From the NCBI RefSeq assembly GCF_008831285.2, contig NC_045140.1, positions 14,867,796-14,931,795 on the forward strand: DNA of 64,000 nt, written 5' to 3'. Under the pieces are notes generated by a model that was not told where the DNA came from, ran no database searches, and worked only from the letters and a program-made list of their open reading frames with translations. Of this stretch, positions 36,394 to 49,909 are shown one piece after another (the first letter of the stretch is position 1; each line of letters begins with the position of its first letter). The DNA comes from Nymphaea colorata (Eukaryota; Streptophyta; Magnoliopsida; Nymphaeales; Nymphaeaceae). A program made the translations under genes and the position numbers.

Positions 36394-39300
36394 ATTGCAA
36401 AAGGGCACCTAGCATTTTAGGCATTCTTTTTACATGTCAGTGTTTCTTGGAGGCCGATTTCCATCTTATGCCCACAACACGGAAAACGGCATTTCCACAT
36501 CATAATTTGAAAGTTATTTTTTGTCATTTTACAGCCTTTATACCATTTTGGTCTTTATAAAAAAGTGATCTTCCATTTAACCAACAACGATATTGTGGTG
36601 ATTTCTAGCTCATAACAAGTTCTGCACCATAATGTATAACCCGCTCTGCAGTGCTTGTGTACAGCATTTGAAAAAAAAAATGCCACCTATAACTATCAAA
36701 AATACCGTAACATGACCTGCCTGCTATGAGGGGAATATGTAAGACTTTATGAGACCAGATATTAAACTTAGGGTTTTAATAGCATTGATATTAAATCCCC
36801 ATTACAAGTAAAACAAACTGTAGATTAAGATCCGAACAAAAGGTATCCAAACTTAAATGATCTATGGATCAGATATCACCACAATTCTGGTGAAACAAAA
36901 TCACACAAACTCATAAGCTGCTCTCAGCACACCATACATACCAGGCATGCCTCTTTTATATACTAATTCTGAGGCACTTTTAACTAAAATGCGTTGTCGG
37001 AATTTTGCCGGTCGCTTCAATGACCTGACGCATCCTGTCTTGAGCTCCCAACTGCCCTCCGAGCGTCTCGAAAAAGCATGCTACGGCCTCAAACACAATA
37101 ATACAAAAGATCTATACCTTATGACTTTCTTTAACAAAATAAAATAAATATATATATATATAGACAAAACTGAGGTGAGGTGAATTTTCAGTTTTTGCAT
37201 TGTCATAAACAATATATAGAAAAAAATTATTTTAAAGAAATCAAGAATCACGTGAACATGAAGGAAGAAAAAGGAAATGTGGAGTTCCCGTAAAGCTTGG
37301 TGAACAGGATTTTAGGAAGAAAATATTAGACAGGCGAGATTTGAAGGTTTCCAACATGGCTAAAAAATATGGCTGCTTAGAAAGAGCAAGCGACGGCAAA
37401 GGCATACCTGATACCCCCGCCGACCTCTTCATTCAAGTTGCCTAGACCACAAATTGAGGGGGCGTACCCAGGAATTCGTGGCCGAAGAGCATTAATAGAA
37501 GGTCTTAAGATTTGAAGGGTATCAGTGCGTAACAAACTGAATTATGTAGGGGGGACTATGATAATTTTTCTTCTACAAAAAAAAAAAATGTATGTCTGGC
37601 CGGGTAGGCAACTGCCTACACAAGCTCCACCACTGTTTGCATGGTATATGGCTTATAAAAGAATCCGAGATATGTTATCTTCCATTCAAGCATGAGTATG
37701 GTTAGGCCGGTCACATTGGTGACCAAGCGTTCTCTTCAAGCTCGAGTTTTGGCACTTGGGCATAATCTGGTAGGTGGCTCTTTATTGAAGGAAATGAAGC
37801 TTCTTTCTTTTGTTGTCCCCTTCTGTGTATGATAATACCGTGGACGGAAGAAAACCCATGTGCTCTACAGAATCTCTCTGTCTCATACTTTGTCATGAGG
37901 GCCTGCTCAGGTGCTGGTATCCGAAGTTCCACACGGATAAATATACAGATAATGAGAATGCCCAACCAGCCGAGTTCACGTGACTTTTCCTCTTCTTGGT
38001 TTATCTCCCACCTCAAGCTCATCTTTTATGTGAATATGCATTAACTAAGTTTCTTCATTGTGTTTGTGTCATAAGACAAGAATATCAGAGCTGAAATGGG
38101 CATCCTTTATCCATCAAACAAATTCACTGACTGGGATCAAAGATCGAGCTTGTTTCTGTAGATGAACAGTACTTAAACATCTCTCGAGCTTGATCAAGCG
38201 GCTTCACTAACACCAACTTGTGCGTTTTGAGTTTTTTCAACTTGAACTTGTTAAGCAAACTGCCTAAGTAGCAACTTATTTTTCACGGCTCTTATGCATC
38301 AAATGTCCAATTTGATCCCCCAACAAATTTAAGCTGCCAACATGAGCTTCTTGTATCTAAGAAGCTAGATATGGGTCGTCCTAAATTTTGCAAATTAAAA
38401 GATAGTTATCTCTGGATTTCTTATTTGATCTGACGAATGAGCTAGCTCAGTGAAAGGGGGACTGAAATATCCTTAAAATAATAATTTGAAAAAAAAAAAA
38501 CCTTTTTAGAAGGGCAAAAATGAATTGTGAAGAAGTTAAAACGTCAAAAATACCCATTAAAAAAAAAATCAAAATTGCCCTCCTCCCCATTGAGTGCATA
38601 CTTGTCCTCGATCTGCCCCTGTGGACGTTACTATAGGAATGGATGAGATATATGTCGTGAAACTATAACTAGCTAGCTTGTCGCATATGTTTAAGCTGTA
38701 TTGGTCATTATTCGCACATTTGACGAAAGATGAATACTCCCAAAAACTCAGTTGCATCAATCGCGTGCGTAGATCCAAGGGGGTTGGTGCGGTGGAGTGG
38801 ATCGCGTTAATCTTTAAAATAGCCAGTCAAAAAGAATTAACAACTTGTCTCCTTCCTTCAACCGGAGAAGGATGAAAACAACGACGTGGAGTTGATCAAG
38901 CTTGAGCGAACACAGTGGATCTTAATTTTTGAAGCTTCAGATCTAAAACCAAATTGTAAGTCAAAGTACAGTTCATAGAAGAAAGAATGAGGTTTTCCTG
39001 TTCCAATTTTCATACCTTCAATAGAGTGATCATGTTTCCTTATCAATTCCCATTGAAATCTTTGTCATTGTCTACCATGTAGGCCCCCTAATATGAATTT
39101 CAACAGGTTCATAGGATGCATTTGTAGTACTGTGTATACACTTTATCTGCATTTTCAATAATATGTGGAATTTTCCATCTTGGTTGTTTGGATGGAGAAA
39201 TTCACCGGCCTCTCATAGCACACTGTCTGGGGTGGCTTTGATTGGATGGAGCTCAAAACCGCAAGAGAATTTCCTCATCGAAAGATATGGTTTATTACTT

Positions 39301-40134
39301 CGAGGTTTATGTACTTTCAGAATATTGTGAACTTCTAAATCGCTAGATTTGCAGATTGGGAGTCACCACTTTAAAACCCTAATCTTAAGTCATCAAACTT
39401 GTTAGCAACTAATTAAATGAATAGTCCATTCTTGCGTTATTCCTAATGTATATTGCTATCATGTTTCTTCTAAATCAGTCCTTGAAGTTAAATTTGCCAA
39501 CCAAAACCTCCTTTATTGCCTTTCAAACTAGTAGCTAAATCAGCAGAAGGAGAAATTTAATTACCATAAAAAATTGGTACAGAGTAAGGAGGATGAACTA
39601 CCAATCCCCAGAAATTAAGAGTGCCAGTCACATATAATTTAGTTGAAGAATCTGTTCTTTTTGGCTCTGAATCTTGTGGTTCTAAGACAAGATTTTCACT
39701 TGAGCGAAAGAGAAAAAGAGGGTTGTGGCGGCCTTCAATGTTAGGTAGGCGTCGGCACATGCGTTGTTACTTTGGGTCAGGTCTTGGTCGGTGCAGGGTA
39801 GGGCAAAGATCAACTTTGGGGAAGATGGGTGCGTTACAGTACCTAACCCAGCAGCTGCGGCCCAACAATTTTGTCGACCCTCCCGACTTGTGTGCCCTCA
39901 TTGATAGTCTCATGCATGAAATCAATTGGATCGTTATTATAAGGTCAGGATAACGAATCGGACAAATTTTGTTTGGTAAGTTCGACAGCTCTACAGCGGT
40001 AGGCAACTGGTCAGGTAGAACCAAACGTCACCTAATTTATATCTTCAAGTTGTTTGCAACTCAAGTTTTGAAACTTCAACAAGAGTTGCAGATGCACGCT
40101 GGTGACTACAGGTTGTCATAACTTAAATTTAGGT

Positions 40135-40137
<3 letters not shown>

Positions 40138-40189
<52 letters not shown>
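40138..40189. repeat. (TA)26 microsatellite
   Basis: A 52-bp uninterrupted TA run in intergenic DNA, jointly the longest pure dinucleotide tract in the window with the TA half of 48940-49011. Confidence 0.95.
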
Positions 40190-40191
<2 letters not shown>

Positions 40192-42989
40192 TTTTAGACT
40201 TATCATTCTATGAAACATTAAAGTTGATTAAATGAATCACACATAATCAGTGTGTATGGTCCCTGTATATTTAATTATTCATTAAAAATCAAAATATCGA
40301 AAAGGCAGATTACAAGCTAAGTGCCACTTCGGTGTTTTAACTACGAGAAATCGTTGCTTGCTTGATTTCTCGGAAAGAAAAACACGTTCAGCAATAAACC
40401 ATTCATACACAGATTCACACCTGAAACTCAGTAAGGATCCGACTTATTTCTGGAAGCCCACAAAACCCCTTAAGGTGGACTATTGAATTGGATAGAAAAG
40501 CAAAACCCCTATCTTAATTAAACCTTACCAGTTCACATCTTTACTAGTATTGCACAAAATTGGATATCATGAGGAAAGTCACATGAGATCGTCAGGATTT
40601 GAGAACCATGTATTTAAGATCAGACTCTCTCTCTCATCTGATATTAATCCGACCTTTTCTTAATGCCAAAGAAGTAAAAATAAGGCTCTTAAGAATAAGA
40701 TTCTTAGTTTGAAGAACCATAAATTTTACAATAGATTTTTTTCCACATCAACACAAGCATGTCACATCATGGACACATCAGATGTGTGGATTTCAAATCC
40801 TGAGTAATCAAATGCCCTTTTAATGAAGGCAAAGAAATGACAATTTGGAGAAATAGTAGGCCATGGATTCTTTTCTTTTTAATGTTCATTCTGGTACTAT
40901 TTCACATAATTCGCAATTTAATGCCATCGGACGACAAGAAATTCTATCAAGAGAAACAGTAGTTGGGTTCAGGGACTTGGCTTTTCTCTCAATTCATGGC
41001 TAGTAGATCGTTTTTAGGGGCTATACCAATATTATCAGAATTACGCATTGGATCCGGAGAACTGCCGATTTGATGAACCGACTGATCAAACAGTTTGTCT
41101 AAATCTATTGTGAACCTATGATGATAAAATAAATGAAAAATATTTTTCAAATGAAAAGTTAATTAGGGGCACATGAAGAGGAGGGTCTGCAGTTCAATTG
41201 ATGTTAACGTAGCTCAAGATCTTAGAGGCAAGAAAAATGGGAGCAGCCTTCTACTCTTTTTCGAGGGTGGGTTCTAATCCTCTCGTTCTCTCAAAAGTAA
41301 ATAAAAAAAATATTAAAATTTAAAATTTTTTTAAAATATTTAAAAGAAAAATAAGAAACTACTAACACGATATACTCTTAAAAAATTGGCTACCAATTAA
41401 ATGAAGGCAGAGGGCAATGTCAACCCCTTTGAGGCAGTTTAAAAGATGAGCTAAGTAGAGTTAATGCATGCCAACCTTAGCTGATGTATATGTGGTCCTT
41501 TAGACGTGATATTAACGTGCCGAGAAGAACCTGAATATGGATTGCGTACCCAAATAGGAAACTTCATGAGCTTAATTATTCAATTAGAAAAATTGATTTT
41601 ATCAAAAGTAAATATTATATGCTCTCAGACCGGCTTTGAATTCATAGGGCTTGGACTTGGGACCAGCAACAAAGAGTATTATTAACTTTTTGTCACGAAG
41701 CCGAACCCGCGTTCCAATAGATTTCGTTTAAACCAGCACACAGAGTGGGGGAAAAAAAATGTCCGAACAAGAAATATGTGAATCATGGTTTTATAAAGAA
41801 TGAACCGAACAGATGTGACATATGTATATATGAAAAGTTGATGAGATGCAAACACAACCTTGTGGACCAATATCGCTATACTGTTTATAAAATTTTGGGT
41901 CGGGACCATATTTTGATATAGACATTGAAGTTTTTCCAGTTATAAGAAGGGGTCCTCCCTGCATATTAAATCAACTTTTATGAGTCAAAATCTCGCATTG
42001 CTGATTAACTGGTTTTGCTAAGCTTTGAAAAATCAACTATTTAATGTCCTTCTAGAAATTTGAAAGATCAGCAACGTACTTTCATTGCGAATACACTTTT
42101 TTTTTGTTTTAACTAAAACTGTATTTGTTAGCTATATCTGCTGGGCATTAATAGTGTTCAAAACCATGAGATATATATCTGTTTAAGTAAACACACTTGT
42201 GTAGATATTTGCCATAATAAACTAAAATTGGCCCTTACCTAAATTTTGTTCCTCCTGATGCTTAGTCTGTATACTTTTAGCAACTTTGAGTGGTTGGTTG
42301 CTGCTAATGGTAGAAAATATGGACCACTCTATTTTTTTTATTTTAAACTTTTTTTTTAATCTTGTCCCCATAAATATGATGTGCTAGACATTCTTTTAAT
42401 AGGAATCTACCATCGGAAAAATTAATTATAACATATAGGTTGGCATCTAGAATTTTTTTAAAAAACTATGGGCCTCACTGATTCGACTTTTTTTTTTTTG
42501 TCTTGAAAAGTCTTGAATTTCTTAAAAAGAAAAAACATAATCCAAGACTTCCCTTTCTGAGAACAGAGCATGTTGGATTAACCAATTTGCTCGCATTCAT
42601 GAATTATCACAGGAATCTATACTATGCCGATCGACGACAAGAGGAAAAGACTTTAGTCACGAGTACGTGTATATCAGAACAATAAAACCCTGATGATATG
42701 GATGAGTTGATTCCTCTTTAAACATCTCTAATGTTTTGTAGTTGAATGTTTTCAACCTACAAATCCCAAATATTGTTTAATTGTCATCAGTTTACAGCAC
42801 CTTATGATATGGCAGGTTAATTTCTTCTACGTGGAGTGAAACGAAATTAAGATTGTTTCTGGAAAAGATCGGAGCAGCGGAAATGAGAAGTGTAAAGTTT
42901 TGAATAAATATCATACATAAGTCGATGAGATTGGGAAAGCAAAGCAATCAACGTAAGGAGAAAACGAAAGCCGAAAGGCCAAATTTGTT

Positions 42990-43260
42990 GACAACTGTGG
43001 TTGAAGGCCCCGCCCTCCACGCCTTCCTTTCCTCCCTATCGTAAGCGGCCAGCCGGTGACCGACACCGGCCGGCCACCGGCGGAAAAAAAGGCCGACGCG
43101 TGACCTTTTCAATCGCTCTCTCAGCTCCTCGCCACGTACGTCCCTCAGGTGGTCTTTCACCGTTCTTGTTTTTGACGCACGAGCTGGAAGCCGAGAGTAG
43201 AGTTTCCGCCCACCTTCCTCATTCCCTCCTCACTCGGTCTATCGACGACCATTAAAGGGG
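42990..43260. promoter_or_regulatory. GC-rich island, possible promoter
   Basis: Strong local GC rise with CGGCCAGCCGG and CCGGCCGGCCACCGGCGG, followed by CGCCACGTACGTCC and, 200 bp on, a GA-rich leader-like stretch. No gene was found next to it on either strand, so its role is open. Confidence 0.25.
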
Positions 43261-44685
43261 GAGGGCCATTGTCATATGCATCTACAGTGAAAAAGAAAAA
43301 GATGGTTAAAGAAAAGAGAGAAAAGGAAGAGAAGAAGGATGAAAGAAATCAACCCTTGAACAGATTCATCATTATGATGAAGACGTGACGTGTCGGATGC
43401 TTAGAGTTAGACGTGCCAAATTCACACACTACTTAAACTTCTTTCTTTGTTCGTGAGAGAGAGACTGCATGCAACATCGTCTGGAGGTGCCATGGCTTCC
43501 TTGAATTTTAAAATCCGCTCTTATCTTCCTCTCGCTTTCCGACTACCTGTCTCTCACCGGAGGTTCATGTACCGAGACGCAAGGCAGCTGCCTTAGGCAT
43601 ATTTTGGTTAATTTGTTTTCTTTGTTGACTGCATGGTGAATTGGGTTAGGCAGATCTCATTCAAATGATATTTAATGATCCATGCGCTTTGTCGATATCA
43701 ACCTCTTGACTTTCCTCCACTTAATGCCTTGTGGATTAATTAGCTCGATATTAACATCTAAGCACCACGGACGACTTGGATCATGTTTGTTTTTCTTAGT
43801 GCATGCGACTTTCTATCTCGAATACTGTAGATAAAACCGGCCATAAAAATGTCAACACGCAAAGTTTAGTGCCCTGCCCAACAAATTAAGTTCCCCTTCA
43901 TGCAAACCAGGAGTTCATTTCTTGCGAGTAAAACTCAAATGAATTAGGGACTAGTGTAAGTCTTTCCATGATTAACTCTTCCATTATTAGGTGTTTGTCT
44001 CCGGTGGGACATGTTCGATGAGGGTCCACTTTTATATTTTTTTTTTGTTTAATCTTACAAGACAGGCTCATTAAGTGGTCTGGTCTTTGAATTGTCGACA
44101 AGTCGACATTCGACATAGAAGCACACACATTCATGATTATATCAATAAAATTAAATTTGTTGATGGAATTAGTTTTACAAGGTCATGAAACATTAAGGTA
44201 CTTACAAAATAAACACAGAATGAATGAACTTGTCCGAACACAGGGCAGGGCAGCCAATCAGCATCTATACAATGCAAAATGCCTGTAGAAATGTTTTGGT
44301 ATAATTGGCAATGTTGGCACTTAGAAAAAATCTAAACTAGGATGAACTCTCGGGGATTTCACCTCTAAGATAATATCCTAGGTTAGGGTGAGCAACAAGT
44401 TTCAGAAAAAGTATGTCGAGTTGAATGTTTATCTTTTAAGTGTCATTGTCGTGAAGAACTTCTTTCACAAGTTCGATGCTTATTACAACCACGATACACC
44501 TGTCCAGCCATGAAGTGCTCCTCCCTTTTTTAAACCCTACATGTGTGCTCAATGTAGCAAACCAGCCTATGTTGACTACTGATCATTTACGTAGTCTATC
44601 TTCTTCTTTTTCTTTTTTTACTGAGCAATGAACCCTGTAAAGGACCAGACTACTTAGTAGGCCTACTGGACCACAGCATAATGAA

Positions 44686-44705
44686 TCTCTCTCTCTCTCT
44701 CTCTC
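44686..44705. repeat. (CT)n microsatellite
   Basis: A 20-bp CT run in intergenic DNA. Confidence 0.85.
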
Positions 44706-46139
44706 CTTTTCATTCTCTTGATCCATACACGTGTAACACCTTGGGACAAAGAACTATGATCTTCAAACTTCAAAGTGCCACTTCAAAACTGTGCTCTTTT
44801 GAAACTTCTAATCCGGATAATAGGCAAGCAGATATAGGGGACAGGAACAGATCCAATTTCCTTAGATGGGTAGCCGTCTGATCTAATTAAATAGATGCAA
44901 TGGCGCTCCATATCCCGATCCAGGCAGAGTTAAGTATCTGGGATTTTCTCTTTATTGAAATCGAATTAACCCAATTCAATTTGTCCTTCACATAAGAAAA
45001 TGAGCAAATGGAACCAAGTTATGGGCACCCAATTTCATGTCGTAGCTTTACAAGGTCTGGAGTTTCGTACCGGGTCCAAGTTACATATAGATTTTAGGAC
45101 CTACCCTACCTACTCTTTGTTAAGTACAAAGTACGTTGTTGAATGGAGCACATCGCGAGCCAAATATCTTACAAGTCCCTTTCTTTTCACTTGTGACACC
45201 AAATAAAGTTGAATGTATAAAAACTTTTCCAATTACAATGCATTTGGAACCAAAATCTGGTTTAGCATCATCCATCCATCTTTTATTTTCAATCAACAGG
45301 TTTCAGCTGATATTCTGAAAGGATCTGCCGCTACTGCATGGGGTTATAACTAACTTTTGTTCTTTTTACTGGTTCAAACCATTTCCACCTACGTTTCCCT
45401 CATTCTCCAGGACCAACAAGAGTTCTTTGAATCCAACTTTCCTTAATTTTCAAGTACATCTGTCTGAAAATATGATGATTACTGTTGTTTGGTACTTACT
45501 TGATAATTATCAGGATTTAAGTTATGGGTTGTTCATTTAAATCAAGATATAAGTTACCAAGATGGGCTGTACCTATCCGACCAAGCCGTCTAGTGTTCTA
45601 TCAAATGTTAGCTTTCTCACTTCCTACTTGCAAAACCTTATCATGGCATGGTTCTAATCTAAATCTACAACTATATAAGCATGCATAGACCGGATCATAT
45701 TGGGTCTTGTCTGATGTAACCCACATCTGACCTTCTTCAAGCCCTGCACCTCTAGGATTTCAAGCGGGTCAAATCTAGAATTGCTAAATATATACATGGG
45801 GATTTTGATAGAAAATAGCTAACATTCGTTGAAGCACCTACCCATCTGGCTAGCAGCTAAATCGAAGAATTTCAATTCTAAAGAAGACAAAAGATTTGAT
45901 ACCCGTTGTTCATCTCTGTTCGCCAAAAGTTGGCTCCAGTTTACCAACAAACTATGTCCTCCTCAAGTGCTAAGGAAAACGGAAGACCATGTGCACATGC
46001 TTCACTTCGTGCCGTCGAACACTATTTCATGATTCATAGCTTTTTAAGCTTACGTCTGCTTGAGAAATTCAAAATCAAAAATACTGTCAGCAAGAGGAAC
46101 AAGGGACTGCTGTATTAGATCGACCAGCGTCACAAACAC

Positions 46140-46764
46140 CAAATTTTTACTCTTCTCTCTTTTTTCCCTATTTTAAAAGCTCTTCAATTTATTATCAGCG
46201 ACAGACAGAAAGGAAGCTGTTTCTCTCATCGTGTTCACTACCAACTCCTCTTTGACACATTCTTTTAGGCCATGAGAGAGGACCACCATTCTCTCCAGCC
46301 TACACTTGTGCAGAAACAATCTGTTGCTAGGGAGAGAGAGACGGTGGAAGAAGGGAGGGAAGGGAGGGAGGTGGGGGGCGGTGATGACGGCCCCATAGGG
46401 CGGTGCACTGACGGTTTACGTGGGCGCAGGAGAGTTGGAGTGAAGCAAAAGTCACAAAAGGCGGACAAATTATTAAAAAAAACGCGTGGGACCTCACCAC
46501 ACACGTCTCTCAAATCTTTTGCCGCCCATATATCGGTCCTCTGCCTCTCTCTCCTTCACAAATCACACGCCCTCCCTCCTTTTGATACGCCCCCGCCCGG
46601 TCCCCTTTTACAACCATTTCCAACTGCTTTCACCTGCTGCCAGCGCCCTAGGGACGGCGGAAAACCGGTGCATCTCTTCGACTGATCACGATGGTTGTCG
46701 AGACTTGTTAATTTTCAACTCTTGGTTTAATCTGAAACTCCTGTTGATCTTCTGCTAACAAACC
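46140..46764 (+). promoter_or_regulatory. Upstream region and leader of the AP2/ERF gene
   Basis: Directly upstream of the ERF start. It has a TATTTTAAAAG element near 46170, and GA-rich then CT-rich stretches. A plus-strand frame from 46272 to 46685 ends 79 bp before the ERF ATG; if transcription starts upstream it would act as a long upstream ORF, but it looks like shadow coding in a CT-rich leader. The transcription start is unknown. Confidence 0.4.
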
Positions 46765-48201
46765 ATGGAGGCAGATAGGACGGAGGAAGCACTGGAAAGG
46801 CGCCATTCGAGGCCACTCTTAGCTCCGGAAGCGACCACGAGGCCTCTTAAGAAGGTTCTTCGTAGTCCTGAATCGAGAAGGGGGAGGCATCCCTCTGATC
46901 CGCCTGCCTCCTCCTCATCGTCTCCTGTTGAATCTCAAAACAAGCAGAATTTAGCGGCTGCAAATCGTTTGTTCCCGTTTACTCTGCAAAATGGAACAGA
47001 TACCAGCCATATGGCTGCTGCCACCATGTGCCCAGGCCCTGCTTCTTTCCCTTGTCAACCAGTGGCACCCGCGCCTTTGCACCCTCCACCACAGCAACAG
47101 CAGCACCAGCAGCAGATGCAGATGATATCGTTTGCTCGTCAACCAGGGATGCAGAATCCGAACAACAACAACAACTGCCCTTCTTCTTCTTCTTCGTCTT
47201 GTTCGCCAGAAGCAGAGATGAGGATGATCGCAGTGAGCAACATTCACCGACAGCAGTATAGTCAGTTACAGCATCAATACAATCAGCATCGTTACCAGGA
47301 GCAGCTGCTCCGTTACTGGAGCGACGCTCTAAACCTCAGCCCCCGTGGTGGCGGTGCAAGTAGTAACCAGCGGCAGCAGCAATTGATGAATCCGCCGTTG
47401 ATTAGGCCGACCAAGCTGTACAGGGGAGTGAGGCAGCGTCACTGGGGCAAGTGGGTCGCGGAGATCAGGCTCCCCCGCAACCGCACCCGCCTCTGGTTGG
47501 GCACCTTCGACACCGCCGAAGAGGCCGCTCTCGCTTACGACCGCGAGGCTTTCAAGCTCAGAGGGCAGAACGCGCGTCTCAATTTTCCGGATCTCTTCCT
47601 TGGGACAGAAAATCCCTCTACATCGTCGTCATCTCTATCGTCTTCTTCCTCCCACCACCTCAAGCACTCTCCGCCCTCTTCTGCCTCATCCTCTGCGCAA
47701 CATCAGCAGCACAATGAAGAAGTCCCTCCTCCCGTGATACCTGTCAAAAAAGAAGAGGCGGCCCGCCCTTCTCCTGGTTCCAGAGGAACACATCTTCCTA
47801 GCCAAGGGGTGGAGGAAGAAGAAGAAGAAGAAGCGGAAGGCAATGACAGTCGAACATTTGACGGAGAAGAGGTGGTGGAGGCTGAACTCTACCCGGCTTC
47901 ACCCACCATGGAGATGGCAACAGCAATGCAAGAGCTACCTCCTCCATCATCCCCTGCTTTTTATTGGGGAAACTTGGATGAAGTTGACGCTGCTTGGTTT
48001 AACAGCATTCCAACGTGGGACATGGCTTGCCCCGATGCCTTCTATCCACCTGTTTCTGCAACTCAAACTGATCCCACTAACTTGGATTCTTCAGATATTG
48101 CTGCCCCTCCCACCGGCTCTCCTGTTTCTCCGTCCCTTTCTCTTCCTCCTCTCTGTTTTCCTTCTCTGATTTACAGAGACACATGGAGGGATTACAAATG
48201 A
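46765..48201 (+). CDS. AP2/ERF transcription factor, group I (DREB subfamily A-6)
   Basis: A 478-aa nuclear DNA-binding protein from one intronless frame, as usual for ERF genes. The AP2 domain covers residues about 219-275: [19 protein letters not shown], then [19 protein letters not shown] and [11 protein letters not shown]. Val and Leu at domain positions 14 and 19 and the [21 protein letters not shown] run mark group I (A-6), which in Arabidopsis includes RAP2.4 and ERF053-ERF062. The [20 protein letters not shown] end recalls ERF061, from memory. Flanks are low-complexity: a Gln-rich stretch at about 109-119, several Ser runs, an acidic run near residues 351-360 ([12 protein letters not shown]), and a C-terminal [20 protein letters not shown] patch that is acidic and aromatic, likely an activation region. 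The domain would bind GCC-box or DRE-type sites. The protein is longer than most A-6 members. Start context AAACCATGG is good. Confidence 0.93.
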   Translation: MEADRTEEALERRHSRPLLAPEATTRPLKKVLRSPESRRGRHPSDPPASSSSSPVESQNKQNLAAANRLFPFTLQNGTDTSHMAAATMCPGPASFPCQPVAPAPLHPPPQQQQHQQQMQMISFARQPGMQNPNNNNNCPSSSSSSCSPEAEMRMIAVSNIHRQQYSQLQHQYNQHRYQEQLLRYWSDALNLSPRGGGASSNQRQQQLMNPPLIRPTKLYRGVRQRHWGKWVAEIRLPRNRTRLWLGTFDTAEEAALAYDREAFKLRGQNARLNFPDLFLGTENPSTSSSSLSSSSSHHLKHSPPSSASSSAQHQQHNEEVPPPVIPVKKEEAARPSPGSRGTHLPSQGVEEEEEEEAEGNDSRTFDGEEVVEAELYPASPTMEMATAMQELPPPSSPAFYWGNLDEVDAAWFNSIPTWDMACPDAFYPPVSATQTDPTNLDSSDIAAPPTGSPVSPSLSLPPLCFPSLIYRDTWRDYK

Positions 48202-48939
48202 GCTGGAGATTTTGACTTTTTATTTATTTTTATTTTTTTACTGATTCCTCCTTTGCATGGTTGGAACCATATAGAAGCATAGATTATTGCTAGGTAAGGC
48301 TTAGTAGGCATCTTCTTCGAGTTCAATGTCTTTTTAGTCATGTCATTGGCTCACTAGTTGTTAGAACACAGTAAAGCTTTTTCTGTGCTGTTCTCATCCC
48401 ACCACGTACCACGCTGGCTCCATGCGCACGGTAGGCATTCTTTTTTCACAGCCTATCTTGTTTGAGCTTGAAAAGTTCCTCCTTTTCCCCTATCAGGTCC
48501 AGTAGATGAGGACGATATGTTCCTTCTCAACACACTTTCTATAGCTTGGCTGCATATTTTTTGAAGCCAAAAGGGAAGATTAAACTTCGCTGTTCCCATC
48601 CTTGTACTGTATTTCGGACTCCATGTACCAACTCTTAGCTGTTAGTTTTGGTCTTTACATCATCTTTTTCAATCTACTAGGGAATCGGATTGCGATTTGT
48701 TTGGGATGTCCAATTCACCTTTGATGTGCTTTCTTTAGTTTCTGTGCCTTTATTTCTGTTTCCAGCAACAGCAAAGAAGGGCGCTAGGAGAAAGCTTTCA
48801 GGATATCCTCCCCTTCTAGGTTCAGTTATTTTTGTAGCTTGCTTACTTACATTTCTGCTCTACATAGTTTGTTGGCTGTCTTCCACAGAAAATAACATAG
48901 TTTTTCTTGGCTGTTTTTCATTGAATACATGGTCAAGCC

Positions 48940-49011
<72 letters not shown>
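48940..49011. repeat. (CT)n(TA)n compound microsatellite
   Basis: About 20 bp of CT followed by 52 bp of TA, about 740 bp past the ERF stop codon. Translated frames across it give only alternating Tyr-Ile and Ser-Leu and are not genes. Confidence 0.95.
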
Positions 49012-49014
<3 letters not shown>

Positions 49015-49909
49015 TTCACTCAGACCCATGGTTACTGGCCCAACCAGCTCTTCCTTTCCCTCTCCACCCCTCATTCCTCTCTCTCTCTTCATTCGATGTA
49101 ACAGAGAGGGAAAAAAGGTGGGTGAGAAAGAAAGGAGGGAAGTGGAAAAGTGAGAGAAAGCGATGGACAAACGGTTCAGCCTGAACTTGTTTCTTCTGTA
49201 TATGCAGACACTCTGTTTAAGGTTTTTCAGTTGACAGTGGTCAAAATTTTGTCATTGGGAAGCATAATTATCCGGTAAGGAACTGACCAAGAACGGCTTA
49301 TTATTGCAGATACGACATATACGAACCAACATAGTATGTATCCACTATAAACAGGACCAGGATAGATACCTCTTGTAGGATGTGTAGCGGAAGACGTGAA
49401 ATCGACGAACAGCGATGTAGCTCGACAGGGACAGTCATCTCACGTTGGAGAAAGATCTTGGTTCACGGTCCTCACCGCAGAACATGCTCCATCTATCGTA
49501 TTTTTCGTTTCAAGCACATATATGTATATATACATATGTATTTTCAACTGTGCGATTGCTCTCACTTTGTGCCTCTTAGGTTCTCCATCTTCATTCAATA
49601 GAGATATGAAGAGGCATCAATAAATTAACGGTGTGAAACCGTGTTTAACGCTTTTCTCCAGATCTTGCTCATCATGGGCAGATCCTAATCCAATATGAAT
49701 CAAAGCAAGAAAAAAAAAAAACAGAACACTCCGAAGATGAAATCGGGTATCTGGATCAGTAGCTTTTGTGAAAGTAAAATACAACCAAGTGTATGTACTA
49801 CCATTTTAAGTGTCACCACCAGTACACTGATGAAACCAATCAAGACAAGTATGGTCTTTGGTGGTACCAAGCATGCAACGGAAAGCGGTAAATCAAGTAT
49901 GAAGGGTAC

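Larger units (their letters stand above)
32111..46100. other. Long intergenic region
   Basis: About 14 kb with no gene I can support. It holds TA tracts (33376-33415, 34005-34040, 40138-40189), GC-rich islands (32680-32960, 42990-43250), a coding-like but unrecognised patch at 35530-36393, a relic of a dispersed repeat near 37440-37630 and (CT)n at 44686-44705. A 34-codon frame begins at ATG 43492 (MASLNFKIRSYLP) in a plausible start context after a GA-rich leader, but it is too short to call. Confidence 0.5.

Noticed and set aside
39621-40024. Overlapping plus (110-codon) and minus (85-codon) frames
   Set aside because: Mutually antisense in a locally GC-richer patch; no motif, no splice context.
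45829-46118. Two overlapping plus-strand frames of 67 and 70 codons
   Set aside because: No family match and different frames; likely chance upstream of the ERF gene.
46951-47247. Minus-strand frame rich in Arg and Val opposite the ERF gene
   Set aside because: Antisense shadow of the Ser/Gln-rich coding region; no independent coding signs.
48690-49184. 164-codon plus-strand frame
   Set aside because: Its middle is the (CT)n(TA)n repeat translated as Ser-Leu and Tyr-Ile; the rest matches nothing known.
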